A stretch of 64,000 nt of DNA from G051132615 sp051132615 (GCF_051132615.1 NZ_CP152375.1:1-64000), one strand, 5' to 3'. Shown: positions 44,141 to 52,173, counted from the stretch's first letter. Notes: generated by a model from the sequence alone, not told the origin. Translations and numbers: made by a program.

Positions 44141-44752
44141 TTATTTTTTAGATTTGTCGTTTTTACGTAACCATTCTTGCATAAACTTAATTTCTTTTTC
44201 TTGCGCTTTGATAATGTCTTCAGAAAGCTTGCGTAACTCAGGATCAACCCCATGTTTTAATTCAGTTCTGGCCATATCAATAGCACCTTGATGATGGGGA
44301 ATCATACCACGAACAAAATCAATATCAGCATTACCTGAAGGTTGAATCATCATATTTTGATGCATTTTATCCATATCTTCTTGATATGCACTTTTAGGTT
44401 CAGCCATCATTGAGTCATGTACATGATTCATATCTGCCTGAGCCAACTGCATAGTGTCACGAGACATTCTTTCGCCTTTTGGCTCACTCGCCACTTCACT
44501 AGAAACATCGCTTGCAGCTTGTACCAATTGCATTGTTTCAAAAGACATTCTTTCGCCCTTTGGCTCACTCACCACGTCACTGGAAACATCACTTGCCTGT
44601 GCTTGAGCCAACTGCATAACAGAAGAAACCATTCTTTGCTCTTGTGGTGCAGAAGATTCACTGTTGGTACCTGCTTCAGATGCGACTTGTGCCATCGCAT
44701 GAGTAGAAAGTAAAAAAGCGGCCACACATAAAGTCAATGATGTTTTTTTCAT
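44141..44752 (-). CDS. Exported DUF305 protein with N-terminal tandem repeats
   Basis: 203 residues with a clear signal peptide (MKKTSLTLCVAAFLLSTHAMA, cleavage near 21). The middle (about 38-105) has three imperfect repeats built on MQLAQA...SDVSS...SEPKGERMS. The C-terminus (about 120-196) is a DUF305 four-helix domain with MIPHHQGAIDMARTEL, whose His and Met residues suggest metal (often copper) binding in the periplasm. Function inferred from the family only. The repeats are also visible in the DNA. Confidence 0.85.
   Translation of the reverse strand: MKKTSLTLCVAAFLLSTHAMAQVASEAGTNSESSAPQEQRMVSSVMQLAQAQASDVSSDVVSEPKGERMSFETMQLVQAASDVSSEVASEPKGERMSRDTMQLAQADMNHVHDSMMAEPKSAYQEDMDKMHQNMMIQPSGNADIDFVRGMIPHHQGAIDMARTELKHGVDPELRKLSEDIIKAQEKEIKFMQEWLRKNDKSKK
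44441..44636. repeat. Tandem repeat inside the DUF305 gene
   Basis: Two full units and a partial third, period about 81-84 bases, each beginning near GCCAACTGCAT or ACCAATTGCAT and containing ACATTCTTTCGCC and TTTGGCTCACTC. Units differ at scattered third positions, so expansion is not very recent, but copy number could still vary between strains. Confidence 0.7.
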
Positions 44753-45076
44753 AAAAGATCTCCTAGTCTATTGTTTGTTGCTACTTAAAAATCAATAAAA
44801 ATGTCATACTTTACTCAACAAATAAAGCTATTGATTGATGCTTAAGGTTTAAAATAGTTCCCGAAAAAGAAGATAAAATATGCAAAAAATACTCAATTAA
44901 AATAAAAAATCAAAAAAAATATTGTACTTACAAAGTGTTAAGTTATGTTAAAAAATATAAATTTTTTTATTTTTTGAAATTTTTAAATTTTAGAATATGT
45001 GATTTATGTAAAACATAAGAATAAATGAATATTAGAAACACACAAAAAAACCAAATAAGATATTCAATTGTCACAC
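44753..45076. other. AT-rich intergenic region
   Basis: About 320 bases with no credible gene. Long A/T tracts fill 44870-45010 (for example ATTTTTTTATTTTTTG). It would hold the DUF305 promoter on its left and the end of the immunity cluster on its right. It marks a composition change at the edge of the toxin-immunity locus. I see no clear terminator after the last immunity gene. Confidence 0.5.
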
Positions 45077-45475
45077 TTAACCAGAAAAATAATCGGAAAT
45101 AACTTCTTTTACTTCATAGATATGTTCTATATCTGATTTAGGCACAAGCTTCTCATAATCACCCCGTCCAAGCATCTCGAACCCTAATTTTTCTGCAATT
45201 TCACAATCACTTGTCCAGAGAACATATTGTTCTCCATGTTCACTTAAAGAGAATTTATAATTCTTATAAATACCATATGTGTCAATTGAATAAACTTCTA
45301 AACCTTCTGATAAAAATATTTCTTTTAAATAGATTTCATCTTCATCATCCTCTTTTATAAATCCTTTAACTATATCACTTTTATCATTTGAAACTAAAAG
45401 GTATTTATCATATCTATCTCGAAAAATTCTATACTCTTTTCCAGCATAGTTTGTATAAATATCATTCCTTACCAT
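45077..45475 (-). CDS. Immunity-like protein, distal copy (third of three)
   Basis: 132 residues, acidic. Same family as the two genes at 45835 and 46228. The N-terminus DIYTNYAGKEYRIFRD is diverged. From residue 60 on (EVYSIDTYGIYKNYKF ... GRGDYEKLVPKSDIEHIYE) it is almost identical to the 46228 copy, also at DNA level. It lies 19 bases after a broken toxin tail, as expected of an orphan toxin-immunity module. Family not recognised; immunity is inferred from context. Confidence 0.6.
   Translation of the reverse strand: MVRNDIYTNYAGKEYRIFRDRYDKYLLVSNDKSDIVKGFIKEDDEDEIYLKEIFLSEGLEVYSIDTYGIYKNYKFSLSEHGEQYVLWTSDCEIAEKLGFEMLGRGDYEKLVPKSDIEHIYEVKEVISDYFSG
45083..45305. repeat. Direct repeat of the immunity 3' half (partner 46238-46455)
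   Basis: These 220 bases and 46238-46455 match with only scattered differences (shared runs include TACTTCATAGATATGTTCTA and GGCACAAGCTTCTCATAATC). The similarity drops abruptly beyond the shared codons, which points to recent duplication or recombination between immunity genes. Confidence 0.8.
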
Positions 45476-45494
45476 AAATCTCTCTATCCTTTCA

Positions 45495-45758
45495 TCACTC
45501 TAAAACGAATTTGCCTTTAGATTTACTAAATGTTGCAAGTAATTTTTCTTTTCCATCTACGACTCTATATAATTCTGCTCCATCCTGTGGAAACGCTTTT
45601 GGTGCCACCCACTCTGGAATAATTTCACCGTTTCGACTGGCTAAAAAACTATTTTGCATGGCTGGCGAGATATCTCTTGCTGTACCACCTAAAACCTTTC
45701 CATACATAGAATACTATTGATTTTTCTCTGATTTATACTCTTTAAATTTAATATTATG
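45495..45758 (-). pseudogene. Orphan toxin C-terminal fragment, decayed
   Basis: An open frame from ATG 45707 encodes 70 residues that copy the end of the toxin at 46680: GGTARDISPAMQNSFLASRN and GEIIPEWVAP ... GAELYRVVDGKE. Reading upstream in the same frame, similarity continues (IKFK ... SEKNQ against IRFK ... EKPEQ of the intact toxin) across an in-frame TAG at 45716-45714. So this is the remnant of a longer toxin tip rather than a new small gene. It sits directly after a terminator and before an immunity copy, like orphan modules of CDI and Rhs loci. Confidence 0.75.
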
Positions 45759-45768
45759 TATAATTAAG

Positions 45769-45801
45769 AAAAAAAACCAAGCTCTTTACACTTGGATTTT
45801 T
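45769..45801 (-). terminator. Terminator after the intact toxin-immunity operon
   Basis: On the minus strand, stem CCAAG / CTTGG with flanking A/T pairs, a nine-base loop and then eight T's. It ends the transcript toxin - immunity 1 - immunity 2 and separates it from the orphan module. Confidence 0.75.
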
Positions 45802-45834
45802 ATATTATATTTTTAAAAAATATACTGATTACAG

Positions 45835-46221
45835 TCAATCGAAGTAATCTGGCATTGGCTTTTTTATTTCATATATATGTTCCACATCTTCTTTATTAAC
45901 CCATTTTTCATAGTCTCCTTGACTACGAATATCTAAATCAAATTTTTCGACAAGATCATACTCACTTGTCCAAAGTAAATATTGCTCATCTTTTTCCATT
46001 GATATTCTAAATTTATAATTTTCATATATACCAAAAGTTTTTATTAAAAAAACCTCTTCTATATCATCTTTACTTACTTCTGTTATATATAAATCATCAT
46101 CAATAATAAAACCTCTCTGTAAATCTTCAGAGTCATGAGAAATTAGCTCATAATGATTATCGACCTTAGTAATTCGATATTCTTTACCATTAAAATAAGT
46201 ATAGTGACCAATTTTCAACAT
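45835..46221 (-). CDS. Immunity-like protein, middle copy
   Basis: 128 residues from ATG 46221 (a TTG two codons earlier abuts the previous stop). Paralogue of its two neighbours but the most diverged: YTYFNGKEYRITKVDNHYELIS at the start, FGIYENYKFRI in the middle and KEDVEHIYEIKKPMPDYFD at the end. Beta-rich N-terminus, then acidic helices. It lies right after the first immunity gene, so it is co-transcribed with the toxin. It may protect against a related, non-identical toxin. Function inferred. Confidence 0.6.
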   Translation of the reverse strand: MLKIGHYTYFNGKEYRITKVDNHYELISHDSEDLQRGFIIDDDLYITEVSKDDIEEVFLIKTFGIYENYKFRISMEKDEQYLLWTSEYDLVEKFDLDIRSQGDYEKWVNKEDVEHIYEIKKPMPDYFD

Positions 46222-46227
46222 AGCCAA

Positions 46228-46677
46228 CTATTCAAAATAATCTGGAATAATCTCTTTTACTTCATAGATATGTTCTATATCTGATTTAGGCACAAGCTTC
46301 TCATAATCACCCCGTCCAAGCATATCAAAACCTAATTTTTCTGCAATTTCACAATCACTTGTCCAAAGTGTATATTGCTCGCCATGTTCACTTAGAGAGA
46401 ATTTATAATTCTTATAAATACCATATGTATCAATTGAATAAACTTCTCCTACTTCTGTAGGAGAAACTATTTTATAAAAATTATCTGATACTCTATCTGC
46501 ATTTACAAATTTATACTTTTTTCCATTAACAATAGTGTATTCTGGTAAAACATACACACTAAAACCATTATTTTCTAGATCTTCTTTATCTGTAGATAAG
46601 AGTTCATAATGCCCATCTATTCTAGCAATTACATACTCACGGTTATTATAAGTAGTATATATATCATTTCTCACCAT
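46228..46677 (-). CDS. Immunity-like protein adjacent to the toxin (proximal copy)
   Basis: 149 residues, starting two bases after the toxin stop, the position of a cognate immunity gene. N-terminal motif YTTYNNREYVIARIDGHYE is followed by a second, similar motif YTIVNGKKYKFVNAD, so the front half seems duplicated within the protein. The rear half (EVYSIDTYGIYKNYKF to the end) nearly equals the distal copy at 45077. Expected to bind the toxin tip in the cytoplasm. No family recognised. Confidence 0.65.
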   Translation of the reverse strand: MVRNDIYTTYNNREYVIARIDGHYELLSTDKEDLENNGFSVYVLPEYTIVNGKKYKFVNADRVSDNFYKIVSPTEVGEVYSIDTYGIYKNYKFSLSEHGEQYTLWTSDCEIAEKLGFDMLGRGDYEKLVPKSDIEHIYEVKEIIPDYFE

Positions 46678-46679
46678 TA

Positions 46680-49600
46680 TTAATCTCCATTCACACGTTC
46701 AAAACGTCCTACTCGTTCACCATTTTTTTTCATATAAATACCAACTAACTCTTCTTTCCCATCCACGACTCTATATAGCTCGGCACCATTTTCGGGTAAA
46801 CTCCTTGGGGCCACCCACTCTGGAATAATTTCACCGTTTCGACTGGCTAAAAAACCATTTTGCGTAGCTGGTGCGGCATCTTTTGCTGTACCACCAAACC
46901 TTTCTCCATATGGAATACCAATTTGCTCTGGTTTTTCTGCTTTAAATCTAATGACTCCATAACTATTTTTACCTTCTATAAATGGTGTATCTTTATAATC
47001 TAACCGTATTGATTCTAATATTTCATCATAACTTTTAATATGGCTTACATCATCTACTTTAGCTATATAACCACCCACTTCTGAGTTAAATTGTCCACTT
47101 AGAATTTTTTCAATATTTTCTTCCGGAATCACCTTTTGTAAGGTAGTCTCTCTTGTAATGGCAGGCACTCTGTCTCTAATCTGTTTTAACTGCATAGCTT
47201 CTGCATCGGTTAAATCCTGTACTCTTTTTAGTTTTAAATCCTGAAACTGATCTATCGTTAAATTGCTTTCTTTTAATATATCGTCTATTTGTGCCCTAAA
47301 ACTATTTGGGTTAGGTGCTTCTTTAACAAACACAATTGGACGAGAAGGATTGAAAATATCCAAATCTGCACTTCGATTGATGGCCTGCTCGACTATTTTT
47401 TCTGCCTCTTGTGCCTCTTCAAAAGCCCGTGTTCTATTTAATAAAGCAACTCGCTCCGCGTCCTTTGCCTGCTCTAACGCTTCTGCGGCTTTATTTAAGT
47501 TAGTTTGGTGCATGCTTAAAGAAAGCTCGGGGGTTTTATTGCTTGCATTGACTAATTGCTTTTCTGCCTGAACCAATGTTTCTTGTGCTGTTTTATACGC
47601 TGATTCTGCCGCAACTCGCTCAGCCTGTGCCGTTTGCTCTAATACTTGGGTTGACTGCAATCTTTTTAAAGCAGCATTAGCTTCCGCATTGGTTTGCAAA
47701 ACCTCTTTAGTCGCTTCTAATAATTCTGTTTGCCTTCTGGCGGCTCGGCTTAACTCTTGAGCCTCATCTATTGTTCTGACTAATTTTTGCCCATCAGCAA
47801 CATTGTCTAAAGTATTCACCACTTTTTGCGTATCAGCAAGTACATCACCTGCCTTCCCTAATTGGCTTAACGTTTTTCCTTTCGCCATTGGTAGAAAAAA
47901 TGTGCCGACATCTATTGTGGTTTTTACTGTTTCCGACTGAACCTTAAAGTCTCCCGTTAGATAAGCTTGATTGTGATCCCTTATTTTTTTCTCACCCCAA
48001 CTGAGTACTTGTTCAGCACGCTGATTATGCCTCTCGGTTGCTTCTTTAAAAGTGTCAAAATTTTTGCCTAAAGTGCCAAAACTCATCATATTCAATTGGT
48101 TTAATTGTGAATCCACCACCAAACTTGCGCCACTTTTTGCTACATTGGTCACAGTTTGAATAGCCTGTTCATTATTGGCTCGTACACTTTTCATGGTATC
48201 AGGCGCTAATTTTGATAACGAGCCAAAAGTGATATTATCCAAACTTTGAAGCTGGCTGGTCATGCCAAACTTACCGACACCTACAGCAAGGTCCACTGTT
48301 CCCGAAACAGTTTCACCTACCCACAATCCTGCTCCTCTAATGGTTGCAATATTTGAGGCAGCTCGTCTTTTAAAATGGGCAGTAAAAGTATGGTCATCGG
48401 CATCTACTTTTAAGGCATTTGATACTATATTTTCAGCATTTTGATACCTTTTAGACACATCATTAACGACTGTGTCTTTAAATGATGCTACGTAATTTAG
48501 CGGTTGGCTTATGGTATCGATGGCTCTATCGACAAAGCTCTTTTCCTTTGGTTGTGTTACGACAGGCAATTCTGAGTAAAAAGTTGACTGTCTAACGGCA
48601 CCAAATTGAGCATGACCTATGCCTAATGTACCTAAAACAGCCAAATTACTTGGGCTATCGTATGGGAAACTACGACGCAAGGGGCTAAATTTTTGTTCTT
48701 CTTGCATACGCTGCATATAAGGGTCATAACTCATGCCTCCTTGCTGAGAAACAGAGGTTTGTTGTTTTTGTTCCTGTGCCAGCCTTGCCTGTTCTGCTGC
48801 TTTTGCTTGAGCCAATTGCGCTTGTTGTCTGTCTATGTTCGCATTAATGCTGCTTTCTTGACCTATACCTTCTCGGGCTTTTTTATTTAAACTTTGTTTG
48901 GCTTCTTCGCTATATTGTTCAGGGTCATAACTGTACTCTTTGCCTGGGCGTATATTTGGAATAATGTGCCCATTATCGCCTTTGATGTATTTTACTTGTT
49001 TGCTATACAATAAATGCCCTAATGCCGCCTCAGGGTTATCGGGATCTAATCGTTTAGCCACATCAATGGCCGCATCGCCTTGTTTGGCGATTGTGGTTTG
49101 TAAGGTATTGTCTTTTTCAAGTATGGGCTCAGCTAAGGAGGCTTGCTGTTCTTTTTGCTGAGTTAACACAGTTTGTGGGTCAATTTTGACGATTGTTCGG
49201 TTGCCTAAAACGGCCATTAATCGTTTGTCTTCGGTTAAACCAAAATATTGTAGTTGTGGTTTGGCACCACCTTTTTCATCCATTTGTGCGGTTAACGCAT
49301 CGATGAGTTGTTTTCGTTGCTCTGGGCTAAAACCTTGAAGCGTTTCTTGCACTTTCAGTATATTTTGACTTTGTTGTATATTTTGTAAACGATCCGGCGC
49401 AATAGCCAAGTTTGAAGGCTCTTGGCTTTGTACAGGCGTGCTTTTAGCCAAGACCTGATTCACATCAATATGGGCATAACTGCGATTAACCTGAGCCATC
49501 AAATGGCCTTCTTTTGACAAGTAAATATAGCCTACATTAGGCGGATTACCTTTTTTAGCCACATCTCTTGCTAAAGCTTCAGTCAAGGTTTTTTGTTGTT

Positions 49601-49745
49601 CAGGGGTATAGTTTCGTAAAGTCTCCCCAATATTTTGCTGAACCTGTTCTAAGGCTTTGGGTAGGCGTTGTTCAACTTCCTGTTCTTTTTGTTGTTGTAA
49701 CTGTTGTTGCAAAGCCAGATCTGGCCCACCTTGTGAGCGTTGCAT
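46680..49745 (-). CDS. Polymorphic toxin: XVIPCD-like repeats, LysM-like module, coiled coil, novel C-terminal tip
   Basis: 1021 residues. The N-terminal Gln-rich helix and residues 45-100 and 140-195 carry two modules like those of the first toxin (YTPEQQKTLTEALA ... YLSKEGHLMAQV ... IDVNQVLA). The pattern resembles the XVIPCD motif (LA-x-G-x-V-x-x-LSxDGxLxAV-x-VD). Residues 218-280 are the LysM-like module also found in the first toxin. A variable middle follows, then a long coiled coil (about 655-795, Ala/Glu/Gln rich). The tip (about 810-1021) has PAITRETTLQKVI, GGYIAKVDD, IRLDY, VIRFK, GGTAKD, NGFLASRNGEIIPEW and GAELYRVVDG; no family is recognised with confidence, though an ADP-ribosyl/NAD-acting fold is possible. 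No signal peptide. Confidence 0.7.
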   Translation of the reverse strand: MQRSQGGPDLALQQQLQQQKEQEVEQRLPKALEQVQQNIGETLRNYTPEQQKTLTEALARDVAKKGNPPNVGYIYLSKEGHLMAQVNRSYAHIDVNQVLAKSTPVQSQEPSNLAIAPDRLQNIQQSQNILKVQETLQGFSPEQRKQLIDALTAQMDEKGGAKPQLQYFGLTEDKRLMAVLGNRTIVKIDPQTVLTQQKEQQASLAEPILEKDNTLQTTIAKQGDAAIDVAKRLDPDNPEAALGHLLYSKQVKYIKGDNGHIIPNIRPGKEYSYDPEQYSEEAKQSLNKKAREGIGQESSINANIDRQQAQLAQAKAAEQARLAQEQKQQTSVSQQGGMSYDPYMQRMQEEQKFSPLRRSFPYDSPSNLAVLGTLGIGHAQFGAVRQSTFYSELPVVTQPKEKSFVDRAIDTISQPLNYVASFKDTVVNDVSKRYQNAENIVSNALKVDADDHTFTAHFKRRAASNIATIRGAGLWVGETVSGTVDLAVGVGKFGMTSQLQSLDNITFGSLSKLAPDTMKSVRANNEQAIQTVTNVAKSGASLVVDSQLNQLNMMSFGTLGKNFDTFKEATERHNQRAEQVLSWGEKKIRDHNQAYLTGDFKVQSETVKTTIDVGTFFLPMAKGKTLSQLGKAGDVLADTQKVVNTLDNVADGQKLVRTIDEAQELSRAARRQTELLEATKEVLQTNAEANAALKRLQSTQVLEQTAQAERVAAESAYKTAQETLVQAEKQLVNASNKTPELSLSMHQTNLNKAAEALEQAKDAERVALLNRTRAFEEAQEAEKIVEQAINRSADLDIFNPSRPIVFVKEAPNPNSFRAQIDDILKESNLTIDQFQDLKLKRVQDLTDAEAMQLKQIRDRVPAITRETTLQKVIPEENIEKILSGQFNSEVGGYIAKVDDVSHIKSYDEILESIRLDYKDTPFIEGKNSYGVIRFKAEKPEQIGIPYGERFGGTAKDAAPATQNGFLASRNGEIIPEWVAPRSLPENGAELYRVVDGKEELVGIYMKKNGERVGRFERVNGD

Positions 49746-49779
49746 TTGTATATACTTTCATCATCAAGATAATCTTAAA

Positions 49780-49790
49780 ATTATAGCAAA
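49780..49790 (-). promoter_or_regulatory. Extended -10 promoter of the second toxin
   Basis: On the minus strand TTTGCTATAAT: TATAAT at 49785-49780 with the TGn extension upstream and no clear -35. It lies about 35 bases before the toxin ATG and after the tlpA terminator, so the toxin has its own promoter. Confidence 0.5.
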
Positions 49791-49807
49791 TCAATATGCA
49801 TTTTGGT

Positions 49808-49846
49808 AAAAAAATAGCCAATATACAATGATATTGGCTATTTTTA
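49808..49846. terminator. Terminator between the TlpA-like gene and the second toxin
   Basis: 15-bp inverted repeat AAAAATAGCCAATAT / ATATTGGCTATTTTT (49810-49824 with 49831-49845), six-base loop, T-run on both sides. Ends the TlpA transcript on the minus strand. Confidence 0.85.
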
Positions 49847-49867
49847 ATTTTTAAACTTATTAACGCA

Positions 49868-50368
49868 CTAGGAAGCTTTAATGGCACTTTCAATCAGTTG
49901 ATGTAACAACTGCTCATCGGGCTCCCCCACAAAGGTTTTAATAATATTGCCATTTTTACCCACTAAAATGGATGTTGGTGTTAATTGAATACCACCAAAT
50001 GCATCTGCAACAGAATTGTCTTTATCAATAGCCACTAAAAAAGGTAATTGGTTTTGCTGGGTAAAATTGCGCACTTGATTTTCTGGGTCGTAGCTCATGG
50101 CAACGGCTAAAGTTTGGTATCCTTGAGGTGCAAATTTTTGATGGGTTGCTTTAAGCATAGGCATTTCTTTGATACAACCTGAACAGGTTGTTGCCCAAAA
50201 ATTAACCAAGGTTACTTTACCTTGTAATTGGCTTTGTGTAATGTTTTGCCCCTCTAATGAAGTTAAGGCAAAATCAGGGGCTTTTTTTTGATTAAAAAAT
50301 AAGGCTGCGGCACCAAAACAGACAATAACCAGCAAAATTAAGGGGAACAGCCATTTTTTGTTTCTCAT
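49868..50368 (-). CDS. TlpA-like membrane-anchored thioredoxin
   Basis: 166 residues. An N-terminal membrane anchor (about 6-26, LFPLILLVIVCFGAAALFF) is followed by a thioredoxin-fold domain with the redox pair Cys62-x2-Cys65 in FWATTCSGC and the cis-proline loop LTPTSILV. Faces the periplasm. Such proteins reduce disulfides for cytochrome c maturation or oxidative defence; the exact partner is not shown. A TTG five codons upstream is possible, but ATG 50368 is preferred. Confidence 0.88.
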   Translation of the reverse strand: MRNKKWLFPLILLVIVCFGAAALFFNQKKAPDFALTSLEGQNITQSQLQGKVTLVNFWATTCSGCIKEMPMLKATHQKFAPQGYQTLAVAMSYDPENQVRNFTQQNQLPFLVAIDKDNSVADAFGGIQLTPTSILVGKNGNIIKTFVGEPDEQLLHQLIESAIKAS

Positions 50369-50517
50369 GTGCGTTTTATCCAATTGGTCGAGTGATTTTT
50401 ATTGTGTGATTATAGTACTAAGTATGCTTTTGAACCAGAGCCCTGACCTTTTTTAACAACATTCCCCCTATAGGCATGATCCAACCATATCAATCGTCTT
50501 TAAAAAAGTAGAAATAT

Positions 50518-50970
50518 TTACGCTCTGACGATATTTTCACCACAATTTGAACAATTTTCAATATTTGATAAGAAATCTAATTGGCAACTTACGCAACTGT
50601 TTTTGTTTCCCTCTAATACATCATTAACTGCACTTTTTGCGTCGAACTCACTGAATCCTTGATTTTGTTTTTTTTGAATAACCATTTGAACAGGCATACC
50701 TGATGCTAAATCTTCATACACACTATAACGTAATTTTTCATCTTCTGTTGGAGGCACATAGGTTAAAACGCTTTCATTATACTCAGCATGACAAGTGGCA
50801 CATTTAATATAGGTACCCAAGGTTTGGGTTGGGAATAATGGAATAAAATAAAGTGTGAAGTAACGTGCAACTGTAATCTGTTTATAGGGCTGCTCTGAAC
50901 CACAATCTGGACAATTAAAATGTCCACCAACTTTAACTTTTTCTCTATTTTTGCTTCCCCAAATAATCAT
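50518..50970 (-). CDS. Zinc-ribbon protein of unknown function
   Basis: 150 residues. The N-terminal MIIWGSKNREKVKVGGHFNC leads into two CxxC pairs (CPDC and CATC) around an aromatic RYFTLYFIPLFP stretch. The C-terminus has two more pairs (CVSC and CSNC). It belongs to a family of short zinc-ribbon proteins with the start MIIWG; no function is known to me. Single gene with about 290 empty bases upstream (50971-51257), where I see nothing but AT-rich sequence. Confidence 0.7.
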   Translation of the reverse strand: MIIWGSKNREKVKVGGHFNCPDCGSEQPYKQITVARYFTLYFIPLFPTQTLGTYIKCATCHAEYNESVLTYVPPTEDEKLRYSVYEDLASGMPVQMVIQKKQNQGFSEFDAKSAVNDVLEGNKNSCVSCQLDFLSNIENCSNCGENIVRA

Positions 50971-51257
50971 GCTTTTCTCTTTTCCAAATATATTATTAAC
51001 TCAATACATATAGAAGTATATCTTGATCTATTTTTTGATATTTGAATTAAATCAAATAAACTTCATCTGTTATCAAGTACGTCCTGATCCAATACGATGC
51101 AACAGACTGAAATTTTACCAACAACCATACTAATACTGGTATTGACCAAAATATAGCAGTTCTCAAACGATAAAATTTATTAAATTAAAATTAAGAAAAA
51201 CAATAAAATAGTAAGGAAGCTGTTTTCATCAAACATCCTTTTTATATTTTTAAGACC

Positions 51258-51659
51258 TTACGTCTTAGGTAAAAAATTACCCAAACTTTTTTGAATGGAT
51301 ACTATTTTTCCTGTATTTTGGTCAAGCACAATAAAGGTAACTTGTGCACTGACCACTAATTGCTCTGTATCTTTAAGGTAAATTGTTTGTTTTAGGATAA
51401 ATTTACGACTATTGATTTCCTGAAACTGGGTATGGATGACCAACAGGTCATCCATAACGGCACCATGTCGGTAATCAATGTTGATATTGATGACCATAAA
51501 AGCAAGATTTTTATGTAACGATTCAGATAAAATACCAAGCTGTTCGAAATAATCCCAACGCGCCTCCTCTAAAAACTCTAGGTAACGGGCATTATTGACA
51601 TGCTGGTATAAATCCAGATGAAATCCTCTAACTCTTATATCAGTTTGATGCACAGACAT
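51258..51659 (-). CDS. Hotdog-fold acyl-CoA thioesterase (YbgC/4HBT family)
   Basis: 133 residues. The catalytic segment is DLYQHVNNARYLEFLEEARWDYFEQLG (given in parts: DLYQHVNN then ARYLEFLEEARW), with Asp/His/Asn of the 4-hydroxybenzoyl-CoA thioesterase class. Cleaves acyl-CoA; the natural acyl group is not predictable. It begins four bases after the stop of the gene at 51664, so the two are co-transcribed. Confidence 0.87.
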   Translation of the reverse strand: MSVHQTDIRVRGFHLDLYQHVNNARYLEFLEEARWDYFEQLGILSESLHKNLAFMVININIDYRHGAVMDDLLVIHTQFQEINSRKFILKQTIYLKDTEQLVVSAQVTFIVLDQNTGKIVSIQKSLGNFLPKT

Positions 51660-51663
51660 CGAT

Positions 51664-52026
51664 TTAATCTAGGACAAATGGTACAAATGCTTCTCGATCC
51701 AACTTATTGCCGCTTAAATCAGTCACAATACTCGACAATTGTAAATCAAACCATTCTGCAAAAATATCAGGATGCAAATCTGGCCATGTACTTCTGTCTT
51801 CACTCCAATCGGCTAACTCTGCGCTAAATACTTTTTCCAATTGTTCTTCTATTTGATCCCATGCTTCATCAATGTCTTCACAAGGTTCAATTAGGTATGC
51901 ATTGGCATCTACTTGCAGATCCTCTAACGTGTACTCAGAAAAACCCGGTTCCTGTAAGGTTTTTAACCATAACCAAAATGGTTCACGAGGAATAACCAAA
52001 ACAATACTGCGATTTACTTCATACAT
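51664..52026 (-). CDS. Conserved hypothetical acidic protein
   Basis: 120 residues from ATG 52026, which lies seven bases from an AGGGTG ribosome site (an ATG two codons earlier is too close to it). Composition is acidic and Trp-rich: SIVLVIPREPFWLWL, EDLQVDANAYLIEPCEDIDEAWDQ, FAEWFDLQLSSIVTDL. No signal peptide or membrane helix. I do not recognise the family; translational linkage to the thioesterase suggests a shared task. Confidence 0.7.
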   Translation of the reverse strand: MYEVNRSIVLVIPREPFWLWLKTLQEPGFSEYTLEDLQVDANAYLIEPCEDIDEAWDQIEEQLEKVFSAELADWSEDRSTWPDLHPDIFAEWFDLQLSSIVTDLSGNKLDREAFVPFVLD

Positions 52027-52114
52027 AATCATTCACCCTAGAGTCGTATCTATCTAAATACATCATTTATTTGAAAACAGATACATTTAGCTTATCTGAT
52101 AAGCTTGAGTATAA

Positions 52115-52150
52115 CAAAAAAAGTCACCCGCATACAGCAAGTGACTTTTT
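52115..52150 (-). terminator. Terminator after dnaJ
   Basis: Stem AAAAAGTCAC / GTGACTTTTT around a 12-base loop, 24 bases past the dnaJ stop on the minus strand, with a run of T's following. Ends the grpE-dnaK-dnaJ cluster. Confidence 0.8.
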
Positions 52151-52173
52151 GATCAGTGTTTTTCTATATGATG

